From contig NZ_CP046128.1 of NCBI RefSeq assembly GCF_038738535.1, forward strand, positions 124,001-188,000: a DNA stretch of 64,000 nt, given 5' to 3'. Numbering within the stretch: position 1 is the stretch's first letter; each line of letters starts with the position of its first letter. A program made the translations under genes and the position numbers. Under the pieces are notes generated by a model. It did no database searches, was not told where the DNA came from, and saw only the letters and a list, made by a program, of their open reading frames with translations. This DNA comes from Bacillus pumilus. Lineage in GTDB: Bacteria; Bacillota; Bacilli; Bacillales; Bacillaceae. This document shows positions 13,329 to 33,543 of this stretch, one piece after another.

Positions 13329-13339
13329 TAAAACATATA

Positions 13340-13374
13340 AAAGAGACTCCTTGCAAAAGGGTCTCTTTTTTTGC
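13340..13374 (+). terminator. Terminator of the str operon
   Basis: AAGAGAC (13341-13347) pairs with GTCTCTT (13361-13367), with flanking CC/GG pairs inside, and is followed by a run of T. A strong intrinsic terminator. Confidence 0.92.
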
Positions 13375-13438
13375 TTTTCCAGATCAGAACGGCTACTATA
13401 AGCTATAGAATCTAATTGGAACCGAGAGGATCACTGGA

Positions 13439-14398
13439 ATGACGAAGATATATTTGAAGAAATGGTTAATCGGCGGGGTTGACCAATGGATTATGATCAA
13501 AGAAGATCACACAAATGAAGCGAAGCCTGTTCTTTTATTTTTACACGGTGGGCCCGGCTCCGCTCAAATCAGCTATATCGACTCGTTTCATGAGGAACTT
13601 AATCAAGATTTTACAGTAGTTCATTGGGATCAGCGAGGTGCAGGACTTTCCTATCAAAAGAATCTTCCCGATACTTCCATGACCATTCAGCAATTTATTG
13701 AAGATACGATTGAACTGACAGAGAAAGTCCTTTCATATCTAGGTCAATCAAAATTGTACATCGCAGGATATTCATGGGGATCATTAATCGCCATACAAGC
13801 AGTACATAAGCGTCCAGATCTATATCATGCTTATTATGGAATTAGTCAGGTAGTAGATGTATTAAAAGAAGATATTGTGTCGTACGAGCTCCTTTTGGAG
13901 AAATACCATCGGAATCGGATGTTTACTTGGTGCCTGCGATTACTGACGCCTCCTCCGTGGAAACGAATATCAGCTCATGCTCTGTTCTCTCTCTATAAAG
14001 AGGTCGGAAGCGTAGGTCTCACACATAGGTGGAGGCCGCTTATTCAAATGCTGCGCGGATTTCTTTTTAGTAAGGAATATCAGCTGAAAGATAAGTGGAA
14101 GTTCCTTAAAGGACAGAAGTTTAGTCAGGACATGCTATGGGATGAATTGATGAATGAGAGCATTGAATACCGAGTTTCTACTATATTAATACCTTGCTAC
14201 TTTATCATTGGCGCATATGACATGATTACACCAGCTGCTGTATCAAAACCATATGTTGATCAATTAACAGCACCAATCAAAGAATGGTTCACCTTTAAAG
14301 AATCTGCACATTCCCCGCATCTAGAAGAACCAGAAGAATTTATCCGTACCATAAAAAAGACTGCTGTACATCATCTTCAGGGAAAGCTTGATTTATAG
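13439..14398 (+). CDS. ybaC: Alpha/beta hydrolase, proline iminopeptidase-like
   Basis: A 319-residue alpha/beta-hydrolase resembling the S33 prolyl aminopeptidase family. The oxyanion loop is HGGPGSAQ, the nucleophile elbow is GYSWGS, and the likely acid and base are the Asp of GAYDMITP and the His of ESAHSPH. The substrate cannot be read from sequence. It sits between tuf and rpsJ, as B. subtilis ybaC does. GAGAGGA is the likely ribosome binding site. No signal peptide is seen, so it is probably cytoplasmic. Confidence 0.88.
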   Translation: MTKIYLKKWLIGGVDQWIMIKEDHTNEAKPVLLFLHGGPGSAQISYIDSFHEELNQDFTVVHWDQRGAGLSYQKNLPDTSMTIQQFIEDTIELTEKVLSYLGQSKLYIAGYSWGSLIAIQAVHKRPDLYHAYYGISQVVDVLKEDIVSYELLLEKYHRNRMFTWCLRLLTPPPWKRISAHALFSLYKEVGSVGLTHRWRPLIQMLRGFLFSKEYQLKDKWKFLKGQKFSQDMLWDELMNESIEYRVSTILIPCYFIIGAYDMITPAAVSKPYVDQLTAPIKEWFTFKESAHSPHLEEPEEFIRTIKKTAVHHLQGKLDL

Positions 14399-14416
14399 GC
14401 TGAACCCCTGTATAAT
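14388..14416 (+). promoter_or_regulatory. Upstream candidate S10 promoter
   Basis: TTGATT (14388-14393) and a perfect TATAAT (14411-14416) with a 17-base spacer, overlapping the end of the hydrolase gene. Confidence 0.5.
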
Positions 14417-14455
14417 ATGAAAAGTGTGCAAATCATAAATTTATCCGATTTATTA

Positions 14456-14484
14456 TTGCAACACGCAGGCCAATTTGGTACAAT
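14456..14484 (+). promoter_or_regulatory. Main S10 operon promoter
   Basis: TTGCAA (14456-14461) and TACAAT (14479-14484) with a 17-base spacer; transcription would start near 14491, giving a leader of about 125 bases before rpsJ. Confidence 0.75.
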
Positions 14485-14490
14485 AGTGCA

Positions 14491-14925
<435 letters not shown>

Positions 14926-14959
14926 TTCAAATAGAAAACACATATTATAGGAGGTGTGA

Positions 14960-15592
<633 letters not shown>

Positions 15593-15601
15593 CTCTCTTA
15601 G

Positions 15602-16530
<929 letters not shown>

Positions 16531-16537
16531 ATCTTAA

Positions 16538-17392
<855 letters not shown>

Positions 17393-17401
17393 CGGGGTTG
17401 T

Positions 17402-17728
<327 letters not shown>

Positions 17729-17745
17729 TGAGAGGAGGCTTTTAA

Positions 17746-19373
<1,628 letters not shown>

Positions 19374-19380
19374 TAATTAG

Positions 19381-19662
<282 letters not shown>

Positions 19663-19665
19663 TAA

Positions 19666-20070
<405 letters not shown>

Positions 20071-20105
20071 TGAATACAATCCGCGACTCAAGGAGGTGCG
20101 ATTAA

Positions 20106-20417
<312 letters not shown>

Positions 20418-20424
20418 TAAATAA

Positions 20425-20982
<558 letters not shown>

Positions 20983-20989
20983 TCAATGA

Positions 20990-21190
<201 letters not shown>

Positions 21191-21218
21191 TCCCCATAAA
21201 TGGGAAGGAGGTTATTAA

Positions 21219-21620
<402 letters not shown>

Positions 21621-21651
21621 AAAAAGTTTAAGATGAATGGAGGTGCTTGGT

Positions 21652-22188
21652 ATGTCTCGTATAGGTAAAAAACTAATCGAGATCCCTTCAGGAGTTACTG
21701 TGACAAACAACGATAACACAGTGACAGTAAAGGGACCAAAAGGTGAACTAACTCGTACATTTCACCCTGATATGGAAATTAAAATTGAGGACAGCGTCTT
21801 AACTGTAAGCCGTCCGTCTGATCATAAAGAACACCGTGCTTTACATGGTACAACACGTAGCTTAATTGCAAACATGGTTGAAGGTGTATCTAAAGGTTTC
21901 GAAAGAGGTTTAGAACTTATCGGTGTCGGTTACCGTGCAGCTAAATCTGGAAACAAACTTGTTCTTAACGTTGGATACTCTCATCCAGTTGAAATCGTTC
22001 CTGAGGCTGGAGTTGAAGTCGAAGTTCCATCTCAAACGAAAGTAGTCATTAAAGGTATCGATAAAGAGCGTGTGGGAGCTCTAGCTTCTAACATCCGCGC
22101 TGTCCGTTCTCCAGAGCCTTACAAAGGTAAAGGAATTCGTTACGAAGGTGAATTCGTTCGCCGTAAAGAAGGAAAAACTGGTAAGTAA
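21652..22188 (+). CDS. rplF: 50S ribosomal protein L6
   Basis: A 178-residue L6 near the factor-binding site. The ATG at 21652 (MSRIGKKL) has TGGAGG upstream; an in-frame GTG-type extension to 21637 would swallow the ribosome binding site. The C-terminal [11 protein letters not shown] signature is present. Confidence 0.98.
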   Translation: MSRIGKKLIEIPSGVTVTNNDNTVTVKGPKGELTRTFHPDMEIKIEDSVLTVSRPSDHKEHRALHGTTRSLIANMVEGVSKGFERGLELIGVGYRAAKSGNKLVLNVGYSHPVEIVPEAGVEVEVPSQTKVVIKGIDKERVGALASNIRAVRSPEPYKGKGIRYEGEFVRRKEGKTGK

Positions 22189-22220
22189 GATCGCTTAATG
22201 TGAAGAAAGGAGTGACTCGG

Positions 22221-22583
22221 ATGATTACGAAAACTAGCAAAAACGCTACTCGTCTTAAAAGACACGCTCGTGTTCGTGCGAAACTTTCAGGTACTGCTGA
22301 AAGACCTCGCCTTAACGTTTTCCGTTCTAACAAGAACATCTACGCTCAAGTAATTGATGATGTTAACGGTGTAACACTTGTAAGTGCTTCTACTCTTGAT
22401 AAAGAGTTAAAGATCGAGAATAGTTCTGACGCTGCAGCTGCTACTAAAGTTGGCGAACTTGTTGCAAAACGTGCTGTTGAAAAAGGAATCTCTAACGTGG
22501 TATTTGACCGCGGAGGATACTTATATCATGGACGTGTAAAAGCTCTAGCTGAAGCTGCTCGTGAGGCTGGACTTAAATTTTAA
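22221..22583 (+). CDS. rplR: 50S ribosomal protein L18
   Basis: A 120-residue 5S rRNA-binding L18. The ATG at 22221 gives MITKTSKN as in B. subtilis; AAAGGAGTGA is the ribosome binding site, so the upstream in-frame start at 22200 is not used. Conserved [16 protein letters not shown] near the C-terminus. Confidence 0.97.
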   Translation: MITKTSKNATRLKRHARVRAKLSGTAERPRLNVFRSNKNIYAQVIDDVNGVTLVSASTLDKELKIENSSDAAAATKVGELVAKRAVEKGISNVVFDRGGYLYHGRVKALAEAAREAGLKF

Positions 22584-22586
22584 TAA

Positions 22587-23304
<718 letters not shown>

Positions 23305-23322
23305 AACATTTTTAATCGATAA

Positions 23323-23775
<453 letters not shown>

Positions 23776-23776
23776 C

Positions 23777-25069
23777 TTGTTTAAGACAATCTCCAATTTT
23801 ATGCGCGTGAAAGATATACGGAATAAGATTATATTCACTCTTTTAATGTTAATCGTCTTTCGTATAGGTGCTTTCATCCCTGTGCCTAATGTGAACGCCG
23901 AAGTTCTCCAGGCACAGGATCAAATGAGTGTTTTCGGGATCCTCAACACGTTTGGGGGCGGGGCACTTTTCCAATTCTCCATTCTTGCAATGGGGATTAT
24001 GCCGTATATCACTGCTTCGATCATCATTCAGCTCTTGCAGATGGATGTTGTTCCGAAGTTTACTGAGTGGTCAAAGCAAGGAGAGGTTGGCCGCCGAAAA
24101 TTAGCACAATTCACAAGGTATTTTACAATTGTTCTAGGTTTTATCCAGGCGTTAGGAATGTCATATGGATTCAACAATATGGCAGGAGGCATGCTGATTG
24201 AAAACCCAGGTGTTTCAACGTACCTCTTAATTGCGGTCGTACTCACTGCGGGAACAGCATTTTTAATGTGGCTGGGAGAGCAGATTACTGCTCACGGTGT
24301 TGGTAACGGTATTTCGATTATTATCTTTGCCGGTATCATCGCAGGTATCCCTCAAACATTAAAACAAGTGTACGCTCAGCAATTTGTGGGTGGAGATGGA
24401 CAGCTGTTCATGCAAATCCTGAAAATTGCCCTTATTGTTATTGCTATCCTTGTCATTGTTATCGGTGTTATTTACATTCAAATGGCAGTGAGAAAGATTG
24501 CGATTCAATATTCAAAAGGAACTGGCCGTGCACAAATGTCTGCTAGTCAAGCAACGCACCTTCCATTGAAAGTGAATCCAGCAGGGGTGATTCCAGTCAT
24601 CTTTGCCGTTTCTTTCATTATTACTCCGCAGACGGTTGCATCGTTCTTCGGAACCAATAATGTGACAACTTGGATAACCAACAACTTTGACTATACTAAG
24701 CCAATCGGTATGACGATTTATGTAGCACTGATTGTTGCTTTCACATATTTTTATGCCTTTGTCCAAGTGAATCCTGAACAAATGGCTGAAAATCTGCAAA
24801 AGCAGGGTGGCTATATCCCGGGAGTTCGTCCAGGGAAAATGACTCAAGATAGAATTACGAGCATTTTGTACCGACTCACGTTTGTGGGCGCCATTTTCTT
24901 AGCCGTGATTTCAATACTTCCTATCTTTTTCATTCAATTCGCTGGATTACCTTCCGCTGCACAAATTGGCGGCACAAGTCTTCTCATTGTTGTAGGTGTT
25001 GCACTTGAAACAATGAAACAGCTTGAAAGCCAATTAGTGAAACGAAACTACCGTGGATTTATGAAATAA
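23777..25069 (+). CDS. secY: Protein translocase subunit SecY
   Basis: A 430-residue channel subunit of the SecYEG translocon with ten predicted membrane segments. Family motifs include GIMPYITASIIIQLLQ (segment 2), GNGISIIIFAGI and the cytoplasmic loop VNPEQMAENL and GYIPGVRPG. It starts with TTG at 23777, the ribosome binding site GAGGTGA lying in the end of rplO. Protein is one residue shorter at the C-terminus than in B. subtilis. Confidence 0.98.
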   Translation: MFKTISNFMRVKDIRNKIIFTLLMLIVFRIGAFIPVPNVNAEVLQAQDQMSVFGILNTFGGGALFQFSILAMGIMPYITASIIIQLLQMDVVPKFTEWSKQGEVGRRKLAQFTRYFTIVLGFIQALGMSYGFNNMAGGMLIENPGVSTYLLIAVVLTAGTAFLMWLGEQITAHGVGNGISIIIFAGIIAGIPQTLKQVYAQQFVGGDGQLFMQILKIALIVIAILVIVIGVIYIQMAVRKIAIQYSKGTGRAQMSASQATHLPLKVNPAGVIPVIFAVSFIITPQTVASFFGTNNVTTWITNNFDYTKPIGMTIYVALIVAFTYFYAFVQVNPEQMAENLQKQGGYIPGVRPGKMTQDRITSILYRLTFVGAIFLAVISILPIFFIQFAGLPSAAQIGGTSLLIVVGVALETMKQLESQLVKRNYRGFMK

Positions 25070-25071
25070 AA

Positions 25072-25100
25072 CAGAGGGCTGGGCTTCTGCCCAACCTCTC
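25072..25100 (+). other. Hairpin between secY and adk
   Basis: AGAGG-GC-TGGGC pairs with GCCCA-A-CCTCT around a TTCT loop. It is GC-rich but has no T-tract; it may slow RNases or attenuate transcription between the membrane gene and adk-map. Confidence 0.5.
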
Positions 25101-25103
25101 TAA

Positions 25104-26521
<1,418 letters not shown>

Positions 26522-26524
26522 GTC

Positions 26525-26833
26525 TTCACTGAAGCCTTTCAGGCCCAAATCGGGCAGGTTGTCTGTATAGTCCAAAGGAAAGAACAAGATCAGTATACAG
26601 GTGTCATCGGCATGTTCGGTGGCTGCCATGTACTAATCGCAGACGGAGAAAAGCGTAAATTTCATTCTCCTAAGAAAAAATATCAATCATATAACCTTTT
26701 ATGGTTGCGTATCTCCGGAAGTTCAGAACAGTATATTCAAAACAGGTCGGGTGATAGATGGACAATTGAGATGATCTCATTTGGACATTTGTCAGAGAGC
26801 AAGTTACTGATTTGAAGAAGGGAGAACACTTGA

Positions 26834-26856
<23 letters not shown>
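26525..26856 (+). pseudogene. KOW-domain RNA-binding protein (YbzG-like), frameshifted
   Basis: Bacillus usually has a small L14e/KOW-type protein gene between map and infA. Here the matching coding signal is split over three frames. Frame 1 (to about 26672) gives GQVVCIVQRKEQDQYTGVIG then LIADGEKRKFHSPKKK. After the A-run at 26675-26680 the signal moves to frame 2, KNINHITFYG then SPEVQNSIFKTGRV, stopping at 26772. Near 26770 it moves to frame 3, [15 protein letters not shown], ending at 26856 inside infA. No ATG, GTG or TTG occurs in frame 1 before 26612; the codon before TEAFQ is TTC, possibly a lost TTG. The comparison is from memory of the family, so a sequencing error or a truncated live gene remains possible. 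Confidence 0.55.
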
Positions 26857-27197
<341 letters not shown>

Positions 27198-27200
27198 TAA

Positions 27201-27584
<384 letters not shown>

Positions 27585-27601
27585 GTAAAGGAGGTAGTTA
27601 A

Positions 27602-28000
<399 letters not shown>

Positions 28001-28016
28001 TTTGTTTGTATAGATT

Positions 28017-28045
28017 TTGTGTCCCTGTCAATAATGGGTTATGAT
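28017..28045 (+). promoter_or_regulatory. Candidate rpoA promoter
   Basis: TTGTGT (28017-28022) and TATGAT (28040-28045) with a 17-base spacer, in the 175-base gap before rpoA, the longest gap in the alpha set. It would give an untranslated leader of about 125 bases. Confidence 0.5.
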
Positions 28046-28175
28046 ACAGTTATTTATGAGACGAATACACGACTCGTTGCCTGAGCACATACGGGACTAA
28101 ACAATGAGGAATTTCGGATGGAATCTCATATGATTCTATTCGAGGTTTCGACGTTTTGAAGGAGGGTTTTATTAG

Positions 28176-29120
28176 ATGATCGAAATTGAAAAACCAAAAA
28201 TCGAAACGGTTGAAATCAGCGACGATGCCAAGTATGGCAAGTTTGTCGTAGAGCCACTTGAGCGTGGATATGGTACCACTTTAGGGAACTCCCTTCGTCG
28301 TATCCTTTTATCCTCACTTCCTGGTGCAGCTGTAACATCGATCCAGATAGATGGTGTCTTACACGAATTCTCAACGATCGAAGGCGTGGTTGAAGATGTT
28401 ACAACGATTATCTTAAACATTAAAAAGCTTGCACTCAAAATCTACTCTGAAGAAGAGAAGACGCTTGAAATTGATGTACAAGATGAAGGTACTGTAACAG
28501 CTGCTGATATTACACACGACAGCGATATTGAAATCTTAAATCCAGATCTCCACATCGCAACTCTTGGCAAGAATGCGAGCTTCCGTGTTCGCTTAACTGC
28601 ACAAAGAGGTCGCGGGTATAATCCTGCTGATGCAAACAAAAGAGACGATCAGCCAATCGGTGTGATTCCGATCGACTCAATCTATACACCTGTATCTCGT
28701 GTGACTTATCAAGTGGAGAACACCCGTGTTGGGCAAATCACAAACTATGATAAATTAACACTAGATGTATGGACTGATGGAAGCACAGGACCGAAAGAAG
28801 CGATCGCTCTAGGTTCTAAGATTTTAACTGAACACCTGAATATTTTCGTTGGGTTAACTGACGAAGCTCAGCATGCTGAAATCATGGTTGAGAAAGAAGA
28901 AGACCAAAAAGAAAAAGTGCTTGAAATGACAATTGAAGAGCTTGATCTTTCTGTTCGTTCTTACAACTGTTTGAAGCGTGCGGGTATTAACACTGTTCAA
29001 GAGCTTGCTAACAAGACAGAAGAGGATATGATGAAAGTTCGTAACCTTGGACGTAAATCTCTTGAAGAAGTGAAAGCGAAACTAGAAGAACTTGGACTGG
29101 GTCTTCGTAAAGACGATTGA
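28176..29120 (+). CDS. rpoA: RNA polymerase alpha subunit
   Basis: A 314-residue alpha subunit. The N-terminal domain (about 1-228) dimerises and assembles the core enzyme ([21 protein letters not shown] is near residue 30). The C-terminal domain (about 245-314, including [16 protein letters not shown] and [11 protein letters not shown]) binds UP elements, activators and Spx. GAAGGAGGG precedes the ATG. Confidence 0.99.
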   Translation: MIEIEKPKIETVEISDDAKYGKFVVEPLERGYGTTLGNSLRRILLSSLPGAAVTSIQIDGVLHEFSTIEGVVEDVTTIILNIKKLALKIYSEEEKTLEIDVQDEGTVTAADITHDSDIEILNPDLHIATLGKNASFRVRLTAQRGRGYNPADANKRDDQPIGVIPIDSIYTPVSRVTYQVENTRVGQITNYDKLTLDVWTDGSTGPKEAIALGSKILTEHLNIFVGLTDEAQHAEIMVEKEEDQKEKVLEMTIEELDLSVRSYNCLKRAGINTVQELANKTEEDMMKVRNLGRKSLEEVKAKLEELGLGLRKDD

Positions 29121-29177
29121 CTAGTTTCATTGTGAACTAGGATTTTCGTGTGTTTTTTATTCATACAGCATCTCTAA

Positions 29178-29558
<381 letters not shown>

Positions 29559-29569
29559 TCACATAGCGT

Positions 29570-29625
29570 GTATCTAAGAAAGGGCGGGACAGTTCATAAC
29601 TGGATCTATGCCCTTTTTTAGATAC
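29570..29625 (+). terminator. Terminator after rplQ with a 16-base-pair stem
   Basis: The left arm (29570-29585) and right arm (29610-29625) pair over 16 bases with a single G-T wobble. The right arm contains GCCC followed by six T. A second small hairpin, CAGTT/AACTG, sits in the loop. The A-rich left arm pairs with the T-tract, giving an unusually long hairpin. It may end the S10-spc-alpha transcript or attenuate entry into ecfA1. Confidence 0.8.
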
Positions 29626-29682
29626 TACGGCTTTTTAGCAATAAGCAAAGAAGAGATTGAGCTGAGAGGAGGTCCGGTAGAG

Positions 29683-30525
29683 ATGGGGAAGACATTAATT
29701 GACGTAAAGGACATTGTATTTCGTTATCACAAGGATGCGGACAAGCCCGCTTTAGATCAAGTGTCATTGCATGTGAACCAAAATGAATGGCTCGCCATTG
29801 TTGGCCATAACGGTTCAGGTAAATCCACACTTGCCCGTGTACTGAATGGGCTCATTTTACCGGATGCTGGAACGGTCAAGGTTGGAGAGATTGAGCTCAA
29901 AGAAGAGAGTGTTTGGGATGTTCGCAAAAAGGTCGGAATGGTCTTTCAAAACCCAGATAACCAATTCGTTGGCTCAACGGTTCGTGATGATGTGGCTTTT
30001 GGTTTAGAAAATAACGGGGTTGAGCGGGAATTGATGATAGAACGTGTAGATTGGGCTGTTAAACAGGTCAATATGCAGGAGTTTCTTGATCAAGAGCCGC
30101 ACCATCTATCAGGCGGGCAAAAGCAGAGAGTTGCCATTGCAGGTGTTCTTGCCGCAAGCCCTGACATCATGATCCTGGATGAAGCAACATCGATGCTTGA
30201 TCCGATCGGCCGTGAAGAAGTGTTAGAGACTGTTAGACTATTGAAGGAACAAGGAACGGTCACAGTCATTTCCATCACACATGATTTAGACGAGGCCGCC
30301 AAGGCAGACCGGGTCATTGTCATGAATGGCGGGAAAAAATTTGCCGAGGGAACCCCAGAGGAAGTATTTGAACTAGATGAACAGCTGGTTCAGATTGGAC
30401 TTGATCTGCCATTCTCCTATCGGTTGAGCAAACAATTGAAGCAGCAAGGTGTACCGCTTGCAAATGCCCATTTGACACAAGAAGGATTGGTGAAAGAGCT
30501 ATGGACATTACGATCAAAGAACTAG
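29683..30525 (+). CDS. ecfA1: ECF transporter ATPase EcfA1
   Basis: A 280-residue ABC ATPase of the shared energy-coupling module for vitamin and metal uptake (riboflavin, biotin and other S components). Walker A is GHNGSGKST, the signature LSGGQKQR, Walker B IMILDEATS and the switch His in ITHDLDE. The ATG at 29683 has GAGAGGAGG upstream; the longer in-frame reading would run through the terminator. It overlaps ecfA2 by 25 bases. Confidence 0.97.
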   Translation: MGKTLIDVKDIVFRYHKDADKPALDQVSLHVNQNEWLAIVGHNGSGKSTLARVLNGLILPDAGTVKVGEIELKEESVWDVRKKVGMVFQNPDNQFVGSTVRDDVAFGLENNGVERELMIERVDWAVKQVNMQEFLDQEPHHLSGGQKQRVAIAGVLAASPDIMILDEATSMLDPIGREEVLETVRLLKEQGTVTVISITHDLDEAAKADRVIVMNGGKKFAEGTPEEVFELDEQLVQIGLDLPFSYRLSKQLKQQGVPLANAHLTQEGLVKELWTLRSKN

Positions 30526-31370
30526 AGCATCGTTATCAAATGAAAACGCCGTTTGAGCGTCTCGCTTTGTATGATGTCAATGCTTCCATCCAAGAGGGCA
30601 GTTATGTCGCTGTCATTGGTCATACAGGCTCTGGCAAGTCCACATTGCTGCAGCACTTAAATGGATTGCTCAAACCAACGAAGGGGAGCATTGCGCTTGG
30701 AGATACCGTCTTACAAGCCAATAAAAAGCAGAAGGATTTAAAATCCCTCCGGAAAAAAGTAGGCATCGTGTTTCAGTTTCCTGAGCATCAGCTCTTTGAA
30801 GAAACGATCCTAAAGGATATCTGCTTTGGTCCGATGAATTTTGGCGTTCCTCAGGAGAAGGCAGAAGCGAAGGCAAAGGAAATGCTGAAGCTGGTTGGTC
30901 TTCCTGAATCTCTATTATCTCGATCTCCCTTTGAACTAAGCGGCGGTCAAATGAGACGTGTGGCGATTGCAGGTGTTCTAGCGATGGAGCCAGAAGTGCT
31001 TGTGCTGGATGAACCGACTGCAGGGTTAGATCCACGCGGACGGAAGGAAATCATGGACATGTTCTATGAGCTTCATCAAAAGGCAAACCTTACCACGATT
31101 CTGGTTACACACAGTATGGAGGACGCCGCTCATTATGCGGATCAAATGATTGTGATGCATAAAGGAACAGTGAAGGCGACAGGTACGCCGAGAGAATTGT
31201 TTGCTAATCGTACAGACATGTCTTCGTTTGGTCTCGACCTCCCAGAAACGATTAAATTCCAGCAGACTGTAGAAGAAAAGCTGGGCATTACGTTTCCGAG
31301 GCCGCTTCTGACCATGGATGAAATGGCAGAAGCCTTAACAGCTCTTTATCAGGAGGACACGACATCATGA
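30501..31370 (+). CDS. ecfA2: ECF transporter ATPase EcfA2
   Basis: A 289-residue partner ATPase. Walker A is GHTGSGKST, the signature LSGGQMRR, Walker B VLVLDEPTAG and the switch His in VTHSMED. It starts inside ecfA1 and overlaps ecfT by 4 bases, so the three are translated together to form a 1:1:1 complex with an S component. Confidence 0.97.
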   Translation: MDITIKELEHRYQMKTPFERLALYDVNASIQEGSYVAVIGHTGSGKSTLLQHLNGLLKPTKGSIALGDTVLQANKKQKDLKSLRKKVGIVFQFPEHQLFEETILKDICFGPMNFGVPQEKAEAKAKEMLKLVGLPESLLSRSPFELSGGQMRRVAIAGVLAMEPEVLVLDEPTAGLDPRGRKEIMDMFYELHQKANLTTILVTHSMEDAAHYADQMIVMHKGTVKATGTPRELFANRTDMSSFGLDLPETIKFQQTVEEKLGITFPRPLLTMDEMAEALTALYQEDTTS

Positions 31371-32164
31371 TGGATAGTATGATTATCGGCAAATATGTGC
31401 CAGGTTCATCCTTTGTCCATCGTCTTGATCCAAGGACAAAGCTGTTATCAATTTTCTTTTTTGTCTTTATTGTCTTTTTTGCTAATAATTACATCACTTA
31501 CGGGCTTTTAGGTGTCTTTACCCTCCTTGTGGTGATGGTTTCTCAGGTGCCGCTATACTTTATTCTCAAGGGAATGAAGCCGATCCTATGGATTGTCCTG
31601 TTTACCTTCATTCTGCATATCTTCATGACAAAGGATGGCGCCTTGCTATTTCACTTTGGTTTTTTAAATATTTATGAAGAAGGTCTAAAGCAGGGGATTT
31701 TCATTTCACTCCGTTTTGTCTATCTCATCATGATGACGACACTTCTGACGTTAACCACAACGCCTATAGAAGTGACAGACGGCATGGAAAAGCTGCTTCA
31801 CCCATTCCGTAAAATCAAACTGCCTGTTCACGAGCTTGCTCTCATGATGTCCATCTCTCTTCGGTTTATTCCAACTTTACTAGAAGAGACGGATAAAATC
31901 ATGAAGGCACAAATGGCAAGAGGTGTTGATTTTACAAGCGGACCTCTTAAAGATCGCATGAAAGCAATTGTTCCTTTGCTTGTTCCGCTTTTCGTCAGTG
32001 CGTTTAAGCGTGCAGAGGAACTGGCGACAGCAATGGAAGCGAGAGGCTACCGCGGTGGAGAAGGGCGGACGAAATACCGTCAGCTTGTCTGGGGCATGAA
32101 AGACACGTTCACGCTGCTCCTATTCATCCTGTTAACAGCACTCCTTGTGCTTCTGAGAAATTAG
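31367..32164 (+). CDS. ecfT: ECF transporter transmembrane protein EcfT
   Basis: A 265-residue membrane protein with several helices in the first half and a C-terminal segment. The two coupling motifs with Ala-Arg-Gly that contact the ATPases are visible as AQMARGVDF (near residue 183) and MEARGYRGG (near residue 224). It connects EcfA1/A2 to exchangeable S components encoded elsewhere. Confidence 0.97.
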   Translation: MMDSMIIGKYVPGSSFVHRLDPRTKLLSIFFFVFIVFFANNYITYGLLGVFTLLVVMVSQVPLYFILKGMKPILWIVLFTFILHIFMTKDGALLFHFGFLNIYEEGLKQGIFISLRFVYLIMMTTLLTLTTTPIEVTDGMEKLLHPFRKIKLPVHELALMMSISLRFIPTLLEETDKIMKAQMARGVDFTSGPLKDRMKAIVPLLVPLFVSAFKRAEELATAMEARGYRGGEGRTKYRQLVWGMKDTFTLLLFILLTALLVLLRN

Positions 32165-32175
32165 GTGATTCCTAG

Positions 32176-32919
32176 ATGAAGGTCAAATGTACCGTATCCT
32201 ACGATGGGACACATTTTAAAGGCTATCAGGTGCAGCCTGGGCAGCGGACTGTTCAGACGGAGATCGAGTCGGCTCTTGCAAGAATGCATAAACAGGATGA
32301 ACTGATTCCGATTGTGGCTTCTGGCCGGACGGACAGCGGCGTCCATGCGAAGGGACAGGTCATCCATTTCGACACGCCGCTCTCGATTCCGATGGAAAGA
32401 TGGCCTTTTGCCCTCAACAGTCTCCTGCCGGATGATATCCGGGTTCTAAAGGCTGAGGAAGTGGATGAGTCGTTTCATGCACGTTTTAGTGTCGTTTCGA
32501 AGGAGTACCGTTATAAGGTCTCAACGGAAACGCACCAAAATGTGTTCACGAGACAGTATGCCTGCCACTTTCCTTACCGGCTGGATGCAGGCAAAATGAG
32601 AGAAGCCGCTGGGCACCTCATTGGCACACATGATTTCACAAGCTTTTGTGCGGCCAATACAGAGGTTCAGGACAAGGTGAGGGAGATTTACACCCTTGAG
32701 TGGAAAAACGTCTCAGACGGGCTTGAAATGCGTGTGAGAGGAAATGGCTTTTTATACAACATGGTGCGAATTATCGCTGGAACGTTACTTGAAATCGGAT
32801 CTGGTAAATTTCACCCTGAGGAGATAAAAGCCATGCTTGCCGCCCGAAATCGCGAAGCGGCAGGCAAGACTGCGCCTAGTCACGGACTGTATTTATGGGA
32901 AGTTTTCTATGACAACTAA
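32176..32919 (+). CDS. truA: tRNA pseudouridine synthase A
   Basis: A 247-residue synthase that makes pseudouridine at tRNA positions 38-40. The catalytic aspartate is in ASGRTDSGVHA (about residue 53). Conserved RVRGNGFLYNMVRIIAGTL near residue 190. It begins 11 bases after ecfT, in the same operon; GGTGATTCC is a weak ribosome binding site, suggesting coupling to ecfT translation. Confidence 0.97.
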   Translation: MKVKCTVSYDGTHFKGYQVQPGQRTVQTEIESALARMHKQDELIPIVASGRTDSGVHAKGQVIHFDTPLSIPMERWPFALNSLLPDDIRVLKAEEVDESFHARFSVVSKEYRYKVSTETHQNVFTRQYACHFPYRLDAGKMREAAGHLIGTHDFTSFCAANTEVQDKVREIYTLEWKNVSDGLEMRVRGNGFLYNMVRIIAGTLLEIGSGKFHPEEIKAMLAARNREAAGKTAPSHGLYLWEVFYDN

Positions 32920-32937
32920 ACCAGGTGTAACATGTTC

Positions 32938-32966
32938 TTGACACAGGAAGCAGAAAGTTATAAGAT
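32938..32966 (+). promoter_or_regulatory. rplM-rpsI promoter
   Basis: A perfect -35 box TTGACA (32938-32943) and TAAGAT (32961-32966) with a 17-base spacer (TATAAG at 32959-32964 is the overlapping alternative), directly after truA. Confidence 0.65.
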
Positions 32967-32980
32967 ATCATATGGTATGT

Positions 32981-33030
32981 ATTTCAACCCCACAAATAAG
33001 CCCCGGAAGACTTATCTTGTGTTTTGAAAT
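32981..33030 (+). ncRNA. L13-type ribosomal leader
   Basis: A long hairpin in the rplM 5' leader. ATTTCAA (32981-32987) pairs with TTGAAAT (33024-33030). CACAAATAAG (32991-33000) pairs with CTTATCTTGTG (33011-33021) with one bulged C, closing on CCCCGGAAGA. Its position and shape fit the L13 leader described for Firmicutes, thought to bind L13 for feedback control. A covariance-model search would settle it. Confidence 0.7.
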
Positions 33031-33046
33031 AGAACGTAGCATTTGA

Positions 33047-33523
<477 letters not shown>

Positions 33524-33543
33524 TTATAAGGGAGGTTAACAAT

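Noticed and set aside
26612..26815. A 67-codon open frame starting at ATG 26612 as a separate small gene
   Set aside because: It is the in-frame remainder of the broken KOW gene, lacks a ribosome binding site and starts in the middle of the KOW core.
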